From the NCBI GenBank assembly GCA_024413465.1, contig JAKSVU010000005.1, forward strand, positions 1 through 64,000: a DNA stretch of 64,000 bases, in the 5' to 3' direction. The stretch is from Alphaproteobacteria bacterium. Lineage in GTDB: Bacteria > Pseudomonadota > Alphaproteobacteria > CAAGCB01 > CAG-977. The position numbers and the translations under genes were made by a program. Each line of letters begins with the position of its first letter. Position 1 is the first letter of the stretch. Shown here in pieces: positions 7,369-15,909 of this stretch. The notes beneath the pieces are model-generated. The model made no database searches. It had not been told where the DNA came from and was given only the letters and a program-made list of their open reading frames with translations.

Positions 7369-9885
7369 TTACCTCATGATTGACTGTTGTTTCTTCACCA
7401 AATTATCTCTGACTTCACGATCTTTTTGAACCTTTGCCAAATTACTTTGCATAGAAGAAGTGTTTACTTGTGGAAGAACAACAGGTCCTTTTGCAGAAAT
7501 TTTTTCCTGTAAAGATGAAATCTGTTTTGGTTGTGAAGCTTTTTGGTTTGATCTCATCACTTGCGTAAAAGCTTTTTTGCCTTCTGCTGATTTTGTTAAT
7601 TCTGCCAAAGCTTTCATTTTTTCAATTTTTGCTTCAGGAGAACGAGCATCAACACCTGCTTTTTGAACGGCTTCATTCATCTTATTTTCAACAAAGCTGA
7701 TTGCTTGTTTTTCTTCTGCTGTTAAATTTGCATTTTTTTCTGTATTTCCGGCTAAAGCAATCATTTTATCAACGACTTCCAAAGCTTCAGCTGGTTTTAC
7801 AGAAACCGTTTTCTTTTGTAAATCCGGATTTGATTTTGTTTTAAAGGCTTCCTGTAATTGTGAAATGGATTGAACAGCAACTGGTTGTACAATCTTCACT
7901 TCAGGGCGTTTAACTTCTTCAGGTTTTGAAATAACGCTTTCAACAGGTTCAACAACTTTGACAGGTTCCGCCACCTTTTCAACAGGTTTTTCTTGAACTT
8001 GTTCAACTTGTTTTTTAGGATCTTCTAATTCAATTCCCCATGCTTTTGCCGCTTGTTTTTTACCAGCAAACAAAGCCTTTTCCAAACTGCATTCTTTTTT
8101 GACAGAATCCATACAAGCCTTTGCCACAGGATCTGTAAATACTTTATAATAACCTTTTATACCTGTCTTATCACAAACACTATGAATAAACATTCCGCGT
8201 TCTGCTTCAGCATTTAATTCTATGTCAAATGCCTGTTTTTTAAACCCTTCCGGATCTTTTTGTTTCATATCGGAAGCATATTCTGCATAAGAAGCATATT
8301 GTGGATTTTCTTTTAAAATCTTTTGATGTTGTTTTACAACACGAGCTTGTTTAGCAATCTGAGCAGCCAAATCAAAAGCTGACATTTTTGGATTCAACAA
8401 TATTTCATTTTTTGAATTTGTCACACCATCTTTGACGTCTTCATCAAAAATGAACTTCATTCCGGCAGATTGTGGCATATATTTGAGCATAGATGCCGTT
8501 CTATAATCTTTCGTCGCAATCGCAATCGCTTCTTTCATTTTAATATTGCGAGCAGCAATTTCCTTGTTTGAAAGTTCAGAATCTTTTTCGCGTTCACATC
8601 TTTTATCAACGCGATATTCGAACGTTCCTGAGGCATTTTCTTCATGAGCGGCCGTCGTCAAATTAATCGAGCGTCTACCTTTATCATAATAAGTGATACT
8701 GCAAGCAACACTTCCTTTTTCTTCTTTTCCATATCGAAGAGCATTTGAAATTTGATGACATTTTGACACAGCTTTGAACCACAAACCTGTCAGTCCATCC
8801 TTACCACGATTGTGCGTCAAACCTGTCACATTTTTGATCCAAAAACCTTTTTTAACTAGTGGCAAATCTTCACCACCAGAAACTTTTTGATATTGTTTAT
8901 TCAAACGCTCAATTGCTCGACCTGCAACTGAAGCAACGTAATTCATTTCTGGAGAACGTAATTTTGATTTAATTTTTTGATCAGAAAGAGACGTATCATC
9001 CGTCATTCCAATTGTATGAGCTTTGAAAGCATGAACAAAATCATACGGTTCTTCCGAATTACCCATCACTATTCCTTCGATAGTTTTCTTATCTTTTTTG
9101 CGACCAACCGTCGAATAACTGGAAGAATATCTGTCTGCATCTAAATCTTTACGATATTGAAGTTCAAATGCAAATTGATCTTTTGCATAATAATCAGCAA
9201 CGACACTATCCTTTGCATACCCCATCATACCAGATAAAATACATTCTTGTTCCGGCTTTCCTGCACGTTTTGCTTTATCATACGAACGCATTCCCGGACA
9301 TTCCATCATTGCCTGTTGATAAGCTAAAAATGCCTTTGGATTATTGTGACGAACTTCATATAAATATTGATAATGAGCCGTATCTGCCGCTGCTTCATAA
9401 ATACGATCATTTACCATACGTTCAACGACGTTATTATTTTCTGCGAACTCTCTCGTTCCTTCATGGGTAAATTGTTCTTGATGTTGAAATTCATGGCAAA
9501 AGGTTGCTGCTGCAGAATAATTATCCACTAAAATTGATGGACACAAACATATTGTGCGACCATTACACCATCCAGCACACCCACGACCAGCATCACCTTG
9601 AACTAATAAATCAGGACGATCTTCCAAAGGCATAGCACGAATCTTTGCCAACTGAGTTGGGCTTTCAACGACCTTTGATAAAACGTCTTTAATGTAAGGA
9701 ATTTTACGATCCGGTGTTGCTTCGTTGATAATAAAATAATCATTTGCCTGATTACCGAAGCGAATAATTCGAAGTTCCTCATTTTCGTTTTCTGGATCTT
9801 TAATTTTTTCAACCTTTAAATCGTTATATACGCCAACTTCATTAAGTTCTGATTTTTTACTAAAAAGATCGTTTAAAAAACTCAT
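7369..9885 (-). CDS. large HExxH putative metallopeptidase protein, 838 aa
   Basis: Residues 1-200 contain a zincin-like motif HEFQH at 131-135, preceded by Cys-rich GCAGWCNGRTICLCP and followed by a Glu-rich segment with YEAAADT that may supply the third zinc ligand. This resembles putative metallopeptidases of the DUF6782 type, though I am not certain of the family. The middle (200-640) is of unknown fold. The C-terminal 200 residues are low-complexity and coiled-coil-like, rich in Val-Glu-Lys-Pro. There is no signal peptide or membrane segment. The gene is last of three co-oriented genes after a 59-aa acidic protein and a RelA/SpoT-domain protein. The small gene's stop is only 18 bases upstream, and GGAG precedes the ATG, so the three look like one operon. 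Confidence 0.7.
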   Translation of the reverse strand: MSFLNDLFSKKSELNEVGVYNDLKVEKIKDPENENEELRIIRFGNQANDYFIINEATPDRKIPYIKDVLSKVVESPTQLAKIRAMPLEDRPDLLVQGDAGRGCAGWCNGRTICLCPSILVDNYSAAATFCHEFQHQEQFTHEGTREFAENNNVVERMVNDRIYEAAADTAHYQYLYEVRHNNPKAFLAYQQAMMECPGMRSYDKAKRAGKPEQECILSGMMGYAKDSVVADYYAKDQFAFELQYRKDLDADRYSSSYSTVGRKKDKKTIEGIVMGNSEEPYDFVHAFKAHTIGMTDDTSLSDQKIKSKLRSPEMNYVASVAGRAIERLNKQYQKVSGGEDLPLVKKGFWIKNVTGLTHNRGKDGLTGLWFKAVSKCHQISNALRYGKEEKGSVACSITYYDKGRRSINLTTAAHEENASGTFEYRVDKRCEREKDSELSNKEIAARNIKMKEAIAIATKDYRTASMLKYMPQSAGMKFIFDEDVKDGVTNSKNEILLNPKMSAFDLAAQIAKQARVVKQHQKILKENPQYASYAEYASDMKQKDPEGFKKQAFDIELNAEAERGMFIHSVCDKTGIKGYYKVFTDPVAKACMDSVKKECSLEKALFAGKKQAAKAWGIELEDPKKQVEQVQEKPVEKVAEPVKVVEPVESVISKPEEVKRPEVKIVQPVAVQSISQLQEAFKTKSNPDLQKKTVSVKPAEALEVVDKMIALAGNTEKNANLTAEEKQAISFVENKMNEAVQKAGVDARSPEAKIEKMKALAELTKSAEGKKAFTQVMRSNQKASQPKQISSLQEKISAKGPVVLPQVNTSSMQSNLAKVQKDREVRDNLVKKQQSIMR

Positions 9886-9903
9886 AGGAAAACTCCTTAT
9901 AAA

Positions 9904-10083
9904 TTAATATTCTTTAGCAGAAACCTCTACAATATCCCCATCATCATCAAACATAATTTCAGATAAGTATTTATTATTGATTTTTTCCGTTTTACCTACT
10001 TTTTCATAAGCACAACGAGGACCAGCTTCGTTATATTCAACTTTGACAACCTTTGAACCAATTTTGAAATACTTATACGTCAT
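9904..10083 (-). CDS. small acidic protein, 59 aa, operon middle gene
   Basis: A complete frame starting MTYKYFKIGSKVVKVEYN and ending EIVEVSAKEY-like, with an acidic DDDGD cluster near residues 46-50. Its ATG overlaps the stop codon of the RelA/SpoT-domain gene by one base (TAATG), a typical translational-coupling arrangement, and its own stop is 18 bases before the metallopeptidase-like gene. No family is recognised. The size, acidity and placement between two enzyme-like genes would suit an antitoxin, inhibitor or adaptor, but that is inference. The frame is closed and the overlap is exact, so it is likely real. Confidence 0.65.
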   Translation of the reverse strand: MTYKYFKIGSKVVKVEYNEAGPRCAYEKVGKTEKINNKYLSEIMFDDDGDIVEVSAKEY

Positions 10084-10784
10084 TATCTTGTTTTTCCTTG
10101 CAGTTTCATTCTGGTAAGAGAAGCCTTTTTGCGTTCATCTGCTATTCCTTGAACGGCAGACTGCAAAGATTGTTTTGACACTTCTTTTTCTGGAACGTTT
10201 TGCAACTTACGACCTTTCGTCGTTGCATTATATTTTCTGGCAGCTTCTTCAAACATAAACTTTGTTGCTTTTTCACGAACGTTTATCTCTGTTTGTTCAC
10301 TTGCTGTCAAAGGACGATTTCCTGCGGCTGCGATAATAGAACGAATTTTTTCATAATGTGGATGAGATTGTTTGTCTGCTTCAGCAAAACAACGCAATTG
10401 AATTTGTAATTCAACCGGAGTCCCATTTTCAGCAGCTAAAATATATTTTACGTCGCGATATCCACGACTATTAGGTTGATCCATTCTGTCAACGTGGCGA
10501 ATTGTTTCTGCTTTCTTGGCTAAAATACCACGAACAGCATCTATTTGTTCCAACGTATCACACAAAATACGACCACGAGCTAAATCCTGTAATTTAGAAG
10601 GATCACCTTGATATTTACTTGCCAACTTTTCTTCAGCTCTAGCACGTCCTTTCAAAGGAGCTTCCACAAATTCAACGCCTAGTTCTTTTTGAATAAAAGA
10701 ACCTAATGCATCTAACTCTGGCTTAGCTTGTTCAGCCATTTTGTAGGCTTCATCAAGAGTTGCTGGTTGATATGGTTTTGCCAT
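10083..10784 (-). CDS. RelA/SpoT-domain protein (divergent alarmone-synthetase fold)
   Basis: A 233-residue protein with a RelA/SpoT nucleotidyltransferase-like core at about 40-135: LKGRARAEEKLASKY (44-58), DLARGRILCD (67-76), SRGYRDVKYIL (106-116) and VELQIQL (124-130, equivalent to the EIQIRT element). Where canonical synthetases have a Tyr-x-Ser-x-His element, this protein has Tyr-Arg-Asp-Val-Lys, so (p)ppGpp synthesis cannot be assumed. No hydrolase, TGS or ACT domain is present. The ATG at 10784 has GTGGA eight bases upstream and is preferred to an upstream in-frame ATG at 10799. It heads an operon with a 59-aa gene and an HExxH protein, flanked by repeats on both sides. Such stand-alone domains include toxins (toxSAS) and small alarmone synthetases. 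Confidence 0.75.
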   Translation of the reverse strand: MAKPYQPATLDEAYKMAEQAKPELDALGSFIQKELGVEFVEAPLKGRARAEEKLASKYQGDPSKLQDLARGRILCDTLEQIDAVRGILAKKAETIRHVDRMDQPNSRGYRDVKYILAAENGTPVELQIQLRCFAEADKQSHPHYEKIRSIIAAAGNRPLTASEQTEINVREKATKFMFEEAARKYNATTKGRKLQNVPEKEVSKQSLQSAVQGIADERKKASLTRMKLQGKTR

Positions 10785-10877
10785 CGTTTTTATCCACATA
10801 AAGTTAAAACTGGCACATTTTCGCAGATTTTTATGCTTTTGTCAAACAATTTTGTCTAAAAAAGATACTCCATTTTT

Positions 10878-10980
10878 TACCTCGCCCTGCAGGGAGAATA
10901 CGTGATTTTTATTGCCCCATGTTAGGGGAAACGAAAGTTCTTAATGAACCGTAGGTGAATTTAGAAATTCGAAAAGGGTA
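10878..10980. repeat. dispersed intergenic repeat, copy 2 (divergent)
   Basis: Starts TACCTCGCCCTGCAGGGAG (10879-10897) like the other copies but diverges after about 25 bases. The tail TTTAGAAATTCGAAAAGGGTA resembles the end of copy 1 (7313-7332). Together with copy 3 it fills most of the 473-base gap 10785-11257, in which I see no gene. Confidence 0.65.
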
Positions 10981-11015
10981 GAAATGTAAATTAGATTAAA
11001 AATATTCAAACTAAA

Positions 11016-11250
11016 TCATCCCCTTCGCGCTTTTTATAGTCGCGAACAAGTTTGCTCCTTAAAAACCTTACTTGCTCGCTTCGCTCGTCCCTTCGGGACC
11101 GCCTATCGGCGTCATAAACTACGTTTATCCCCTTCAAAGTGGCAGTCTTATCTTATCAAGATTATTTACCTCGCCCTGTAGGGAGAGGACATCTTTTGTT
11201 GGTGAGTTTTTACAAAACGAACCTTACAAAAGATTGGTGAGGGGGCTTAT
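11016..11250. repeat. dispersed intergenic repeat, copy 3, with inverted block
   Basis: Composite repeat. The left part (11020-11066, CCCTTCGCGCTTTTTATAGT and on) recurs at 38549 and 49270. The middle part (11072-11132) is the reverse complement of 7227-7289 with only a few mismatches. The right part (11166-11250) is the TACCTCGCCCTGTAGGGAG module, with the inner pair ATCTTTTGT and ACAAAAGAT and closing TGGTGAGGGGGCTT as in copies 4 and 5. A small antisense-looking frame across it is not a gene. Confidence 0.75.
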
Positions 11251-11257
11251 AACTTAA

Positions 11258-12220
11258 TCAAATTGCTTTTTCAATAATTGCTCTAGCCAACCGAAAATCT
11301 AAGCGTCTGCGCCGTATTCCTTTTTTTGTATTTCCTTTGAACGGCGTCAATAAGACGTCTGCTGACTGCTGGCGAATTTGATTCAACAGTAAATTTGCTC
11401 GATCTATCAATTTTTGGCGTTGTTCAATGGGAACGTCAACGTCTATCAGAGTAATATGACGCGAAGAAATTTTAATTTTATTCGCCCAATCATAATTGAT
11501 ATTTTCTTTAAAATCGAACTTTATAAAAGTTTTATCATCGGTATTATCAACAGCCCTTAATCCAAGCCAACCATTCAAATCATTGAACGAAATTTTCTTC
11601 GTATTTTGTGGTTCAATTCTGATTTTAAAAATATCCGATAACGTATTTACGAATTTATCTGATTTATAAACCTTAATTTCTGAAAAATCCTTTTTTATTC
11701 CGTCAAAACATGCCACACAAACTGGATTTTCTGTATCTGCAAAAGGATTTTCTTCCAATATTGTAATTGAATGAAGTAAGTTTTTCTGAGTATAATTTGA
11801 ATTGATAAAAGATTCTGGAATAATTGCTACGACGAATTTTGACACCTCAATCATTTTATCTAATGCAATCAAATAAAGATCATCATACTTTTCTTTAGAA
11901 AAATACGTTGTTAAATCAATTTTTAAACGAGAGGCTGATTGTTTTGCCAAATACGGAGGGTTTGTAATTATAATCGAATTTTCAACCTTTGGAATACGAA
12001 CTAAAGAATCATTTATTTCCCAAGATAAATTTTCATCAATATCCATTCCTTTTGTTTTCGTAAAACCAATTGATTTAGCTACCTTTAACAAATTCCCAGC
12101 ACCTGCAAAAGGATCAAAAGCAATTTCACGTTTTGATTCCTTAATAAAGTCGAGAATTTGTGGTTTTAACCACAATTCTTTTACGGTAAAAAACTGACCT
12201 AATTGCTGTTTTTTTGTCAA
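11258..12220 (-). CDS. N6-adenine DNA methyltransferase (class I)
   Basis: A 320-residue SAM-dependent methyltransferase. QFFT (9-12) is the usual N-terminal element of gamma-type N6-adenine enzymes, DPFAGAGNL (36-44) is motif I, MDID (59-62) is the acidic ribose-binding strand, and NPPY (87-90) is the catalytic motif IV. No restriction partner is adjacent, so it is either an orphan methylase of a mobile element or a solitary host methylase. The start is TTG, directly after the TAA of the acetolactate decarboxylase gene, with GTGGA a few bases upstream. The two genes therefore probably share a transcript, an odd pairing that suggests insertion next to a metabolic gene. The Arg-rich tail (GIRRRRLDFRLAR) may help bind DNA. 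Confidence 0.85.
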   Translation of the reverse strand: MTKKQQLGQFFTVKELWLKPQILDFIKESKREIAFDPFAGAGNLLKVAKSIGFTKTKGMDIDENLSWEINDSLVRIPKVENSIIITNPPYLAKQSASRLKIDLTTYFSKEKYDDLYLIALDKMIEVSKFVVAIIPESFINSNYTQKNLLHSITILEENPFADTENPVCVACFDGIKKDFSEIKVYKSDKFVNTLSDIFKIRIEPQNTKKISFNDLNGWLGLRAVDNTDDKTFIKFDFKENINYDWANKIKISSRHITLIDVDVPIEQRQKLIDRANLLLNQIRQQSADVLLTPFKGNTKKGIRRRRLDFRLARAIIEKAI

Positions 12221-12922
12221 TTATGATTCCACAATTTTGACGACTTTAGAACAATCTTTTGACAAATCACATTTATCAAAATCCGGATTATTTTCTGGAA
12301 CAATCAATTCAAATTCTGAAAACGTAGATAATTGTAAAGTGGCTTCTGTCAAGGCAAAATCACGAACGTGTCCACCACGTTGCAATTCATCATCAATATA
12401 ATGCATGTGTAATCCTGCTGGAACCATCATTTTCATATAAGCAGGGAATCTGAAACCGATAATCGTTCCCGTTGTATTTTGAATATCAGATTCAACTTGG
12501 AATTTTGTTACATCAAATAATTTTTTGTATGGTTTCTTTTGTTCAGGAACAGAACGAACACTGACTTTACTGAATGTCCCATGAATTTTAAAAGCAATGA
12601 AACTATTTCTTTGTGGAGCATACAATTTCATTTGGTGATCCAAAGATTCAACTCCTAACATTTTTTTCAAAATAATTTCTTTTTCAGGTTCAAATTGAGC
12701 CATCGTTGCAAAAGGAACTTTTTTCTTTAAATCCAATTGATGAATAGAACAATACGCATCAACTTGATATGGAACACCATCTAAAACGATCAATTCGCCA
12801 TCAAGTTTATCTATCGTTCCGATACCAATACTGTTTTTTTTGATGATAGATTTTAAAGATTTAAAACCGTCATACATACCATTCATCAAAGCATTGATTG
12901 TAGAATATTGTGATATTTTCAT
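12221..12922 (-). CDS. budA: acetolactate decarboxylase
   Basis: Converts 2-acetolactate to acetoin (EC 4.1.1.5) in the butanediol fermentation branch. The 233-residue length is typical. The strongly conserved stretches are visible: YSTINALMNGMYDG at the N-terminus, GIGTIDKLDGELIVLDG, FKIHGTFSKVSVRSVPEQ, GTIIGFRFP, and the zinc site GLHMHYIDD...GGHVRDF with His at about 172, 174 and 185. The protein is cytoplasmic. I prefer the second ATG (12922), which has GGA six bases upstream. No acetolactate synthase or butanediol dehydrogenase is in the window. The gene lies just after the DUF1667/FAD/GlpA-like genes and could be the last metabolic gene of that operon, linking it to redox or carbon overflow. 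Confidence 0.9.
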   Translation of the reverse strand: MKISQYSTINALMNGMYDGFKSLKSIIKKNSIGIGTIDKLDGELIVLDGVPYQVDAYCSIHQLDLKKKVPFATMAQFEPEKEIILKKMLGVESLDHQMKLYAPQRNSFIAFKIHGTFSKVSVRSVPEQKKPYKKLFDVTKFQVESDIQNTTGTIIGFRFPAYMKMMVPAGLHMHYIDDELQRGGHVRDFALTEATLQLSTFSEFELIVPENNPDFDKCDLSKDCSKVVKIVES

Positions 12923-12933
12923 GTTCATTCCAA

Positions 12934-13302
12934 TTATTTGACTAAAACAGATTTTGTGGCAACGATATCAGCACCCGTATCCAAGACGTTTTTGATTAAA
13001 ACTTGTCCGATTTCTATTGGAGCCGTAAATTTTTGTTTGACAGCTAAATCAGCAATTTCAATCAACTTTGCCTTTGATACAGGAATATTTGTCCGAACAG
13101 GACACATTTCATATTCACCATTTTGAACTTGAACAAGTGCCGTCAAAGTACGAACTGGATCAACAACTTCTGCTTTAGCATAAACCTCACCACGCTTACA
13201 CTTAAAACCAGTAATTTCTGTAACTTGATTCTTATCGTCCGTTTTAACTGTTATTTGACATCCATTTGGACACACAGTACACGTAATTAATCGTTCAGAC
13301 AT
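12934..13302 (-). CDS. DUF1667 Cys-rich protein
   Basis: A 122-residue protein with an N-terminal metal-binding-like motif CTVCPNGC and a later FKCKRG. This family (DUF1667) normally follows a GlpA-like glycerol-3-phosphate dehydrogenase and an FAD/NAD oxidoreductase in anaerobes and facultative bacteria, exactly as here, and is thought to act as an electron-transfer or assembly partner. The start at 13302 (MSERLITC) has AGG eight bases upstream and overlaps the end of the FAD gene by 16 bases. An in-frame TTG six bases earlier is less likely. Confidence 0.85.
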   Translation of the reverse strand: MSERLITCTVCPNGCQITVKTDDKNQVTEITGFKCKRGEVYAKAEVVDPVRTLTALVQVQNGEYEMCPVRTNIPVSKAKLIEIADLAVKQKFTAPIEIGQVLIKNVLDTGADIVATKSVLVK

Positions 13303-14498
13303 AAACAAACCTCGCTTGTAAGATTTTCAGCAGGAACTGTAATTGATTCCATGTGATTTGGTTGAAGATGTGGATAGCGTTTTGTAAATCCATTGCAAGT
13401 AATCGTTGCGTTTTTATGAGGCGCACGAACACGGAATTGTAAACGAACAGCTTTTGTTCCACTTACTTTATAAGGCAACACGTATCCAAATCCACCGTCA
13501 AATTTAACGTCTATCGTAGATTTTTCAAATTGCGTTCCATTTACGTAATCAGCAGCGTTTTTACCAGCTTCTTTTGCTTCAACAGCTAAATTATCAACTA
13601 AATCATGAACGTGTAAAGCATTTCCACATCCAAAAATACCATCAACACTCGTCATCAAGTTTTCATCGACAATCATTCCATTAGAGCGTTCATTTAATTT
13701 GATTCCCGCTGTTTTTGCAACTTCATTTTCAGGAATTAAACCAACTGACAATAAAACCGTATCGCAATCCAAAGTAAATTCTGTTCCAGCAATTGGTTGC
13801 ATTTTATCATCTAACTTGGCAATTGTTACTTGTTCAACTCGCTTTTTACCTTTGATATTGGTAATCGTATGAGACAAATATAAAGGAATACCAAAATCAT
13901 CCAAACATTGAATGATATTTCTTTGTAAACCACCTGGATTTTTCATCACTTCGACAATGGCTAAAACTTTTGCCCCCTGTAAAGTCATACGACGAGCCAT
14001 AATTAAACCAATATCACCAGACCCTAAAATAACAACCTTTTTACCAATCAAATAGCCAGAAGTATTGACTAATTTTTGAGCCAATCCTGCCGTATAAATT
14101 CCGGCTGGGCGTTCACCTGGAATATGAATGACACCACGAGGGCGTTCGCGACAACCTGTACACATGACAATTGCCCCAGCATCAATGGTATCTACGCCTT
14201 TTTCACTGGTTGTTGTAATTTGTCTTTGATCGTTAATGTTTAACACCGTCGTTTCTGTTAAAAATTCAACACCAGCTTTCAAAGCTGCTTTTGAAACGCG
14301 ATCTGCAAATTCTGGCCCCGTTAATTCTTCTTTGAATAACCCCAAACCAAAACCGGCATGAATACATTGATTTAAAATACCACCAGTATGGCGTTCACGA
14401 TCTATGACAATAACGCGTTCTGCCCCATTTAATTTTGCTGATTCAGCAGCAATCAATCCTGCAGGACCACCCCCGACAATCACAACTGGCTTAGTCAT
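13287..14498 (-). CDS. FAD/NAD(P)-dependent oxidoreductase, GlpB/HcnB-like partner
   Basis: A 403-residue two-dinucleotide-binding-domain flavoprotein. The N-terminal FAD site VIVGGGPAGLIAAE is near residues 6-19, GGILNQCIHAGFG is near 43-55, a second GxGxxG-like site for NAD(P) reads VVILGSGDIGLIMA near 155-168, and an FAD-closing GCGNALHVHDLVD segment is near 290-302. It overlaps the GlpA-like gene by 8 bases and the DUF1667 gene by 16, so the three form a tightly coupled unit. Together they probably oxidise glycerol 3-phosphate (or a related hydroxy acid) and pass electrons on. The substrate is inferred from the family context. Confidence 0.85.
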   Translation of the reverse strand: MTKPVVIVGGGPAGLIAAESAKLNGAERVIVIDRERHTGGILNQCIHAGFGLGLFKEELTGPEFADRVSKAALKAGVEFLTETTVLNINDQRQITTTSEKGVDTIDAGAIVMCTGCRERPRGVIHIPGERPAGIYTAGLAQKLVNTSGYLIGKKVVILGSGDIGLIMARRMTLQGAKVLAIVEVMKNPGGLQRNIIQCLDDFGIPLYLSHTITNIKGKKRVEQVTIAKLDDKMQPIAGTEFTLDCDTVLLSVGLIPENEVAKTAGIKLNERSNGMIVDENLMTSVDGIFGCGNALHVHDLVDNLAVEAKEAGKNAADYVNGTQFEKSTIDVKFDGGFGYVLPYKVSGTKAVRLQFRVRAPHKNATITCNGFTKRYPHLQPNHMESITVPAENLTSEVCLCLND

Positions 14499-15909
14499 TT
14501 TTAATATCCTTTTTAATCAAATTTGACCCTATTCCTTTTTTGGTTAATTCTGTCATAGGAATTCCCAATTCTTCTGACATAATTTCCAAAATACGATAAG
14601 TACAGAACCCACCTTGACATCTGCCTTGACCAGCGCGTGTTCTTAATTTTATTCCATCAAGAGTTGTTGCACCTTCACGAATAGCTTGTCTGATTTCAGC
14701 TTCACTTACTCGTTCACAACGACAAACGATTTTTCCATATTGAGGATTTTCAGCAACTGCTTTTTTCAATTCTTCAATACTCATTGTTCTCACTTTTTTA
14801 TGACGAGGAACACGAGGATTGAAATCCCCTTTTTGTGTCAGTTTTAATCCTTGTTTTTTCAATATATTCACCATAAGTTCAGCCACAGCAGGTGCTGCAG
14901 TTAAACCTGGAGATTGAATTCCAGCAACATTAATAAATCCTTCTTCACCTGTTGGCCCAATGATAAAATCATCTCCTGTTGCCACAGGACGAACACCAGC
15001 AAATTGAGAAAACAAAGAACAAGCTTTGATTTCTGGAATAATTGCTTGCGTGCTTTTTAAAATAGCTTCAAAAGCTTCATTTGTTGTTGATTTATCATCA
15101 GCTGGCACACCGTCTTCTGCCGTTGGACCAATCATCAAAGTTCCATCTAAAGTTGGAATAACCAAAATCCCTTTACTCGTCTTACTTGGTAATGGGAAGA
15201 TAACGCGCGTTGTTAAACCTTCGCAACTACGGTCTAATAAATATTCCTGTCCTTTACGAGGTTTAATTTCAAACGTTTTAACCCCTGCCATTTCCGCAAT
15301 TTTATCAGCATAAACACCAGCAGCATTAATGATGTATTTTGCTTCAAAAGTTTGATGTTCCGTAATAACTTTATGCGTTTCTATTCCAATTACAGGGTGA
15401 TTTGGGAAAAATTCTACCCCATTTTGAATAGCATTATATAGTAGTCTATACGTAAATTCATACGGATTAATCACGCCTGCAGAAGGAGCATATAAAGCAG
15501 CTGTAATTGTGTGTGAAAGATGTGGTTCAAACGCATATAATTCTTCTCCACGCAAAATCTTTAAATCAGGAACACCTAATTCTTGACCTTGTTTCAAGAA
15601 AAACTCCAAGCGTTCTTCATCCTCTGGTCCTCTGGCAATCATCAATTCGCCGACGCGTTTAAATGGAATATCCAATTCGTCTTTTAATTCACCATATAAA
15701 TAGTTTCCACGAACACATAGCGTTGACTTAATCATTCCGGGAGCAGAATGAAAACCAGCATGGACAATACCACTATTTGCTTTCGTTGCCCCAAAAGCAG
15801 CTTCAGCCTCTTTTTCAACTAAAGCAATTTTTAAATCATATTTAGACAACTCTCGGGCAATTGCTGTACCTGTAACGCCAGCCCCGATAATAACAACGTC
15901 GTAAAACAT
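14491..15909 (-). CDS. GlpA-like FAD dehydrogenase with [2Fe-2S] BFD-like domain
   Basis: A 472-residue glycerol-3-phosphate dehydrogenase/GlpO-type flavoprotein. The FAD site VVIIGAGVTGTAIARELSK is at residues 5-23, and KANSGIVHAGFH is near 44-55. The DAO-fold body runs to about 370, and a C-terminal BFD-like iron-sulfur domain (about 390-450) has KIVCRCERVSEAEI and GRCQGGFC, giving four Cys ligands. The gene follows a HemY-like gene with a one-base overlap and precedes the FAD-oxidoreductase and DUF1667 genes. Probable cytoplasmic or membrane-associated oxidation of glycerol 3-phosphate to dihydroxyacetone phosphate; gpsA (18.9 kb) runs the reverse, biosynthetic direction. Confidence 0.88.
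   Translation of the reverse strand: MFYDVVIIGAGVTGTAIARELSKYDLKIALVEKEAEAAFGATKANSGIVHAGFHSAPGMIKSTLCVRGNYLYGELKDELDIPFKRVGELMIARGPEDEERLEFFLKQGQELGVPDLKILRGEELYAFEPHLSHTITAALYAPSAGVINPYEFTYRLLYNAIQNGVEFFPNHPVIGIETHKVITEHQTFEAKYIINAAGVYADKIAEMAGVKTFEIKPRKGQEYLLDRSCEGLTTRVIFPLPSKTSKGILVIPTLDGTLMIGPTAEDGVPADDKSTTNEAFEAILKSTQAIIPEIKACSLFSQFAGVRPVATGDDFIIGPTGEEGFINVAGIQSPGLTAAPAVAELMVNILKKQGLKLTQKGDFNPRVPRHKKVRTMSIEELKKAVAENPQYGKIVCRCERVSEAEIRQAIREGATTLDGIKLRTRAGQGRCQGGFCTYRILEIMSEELGIPMTELTKKGIGSNLIKKDIKND

Noticed and set aside
11072-11257. 61-codon + frame
   Set aside because: It lies entirely inside dispersed repeat copy 3, and similar frames are absent from other copies.
1136-12220. a complete integrative element with integrase and attachment sites
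   Set aside because: ArdC, methylase and defence genes suggest mobility, but no integrase, relaxase, tRNA gene or direct att repeats are visible.
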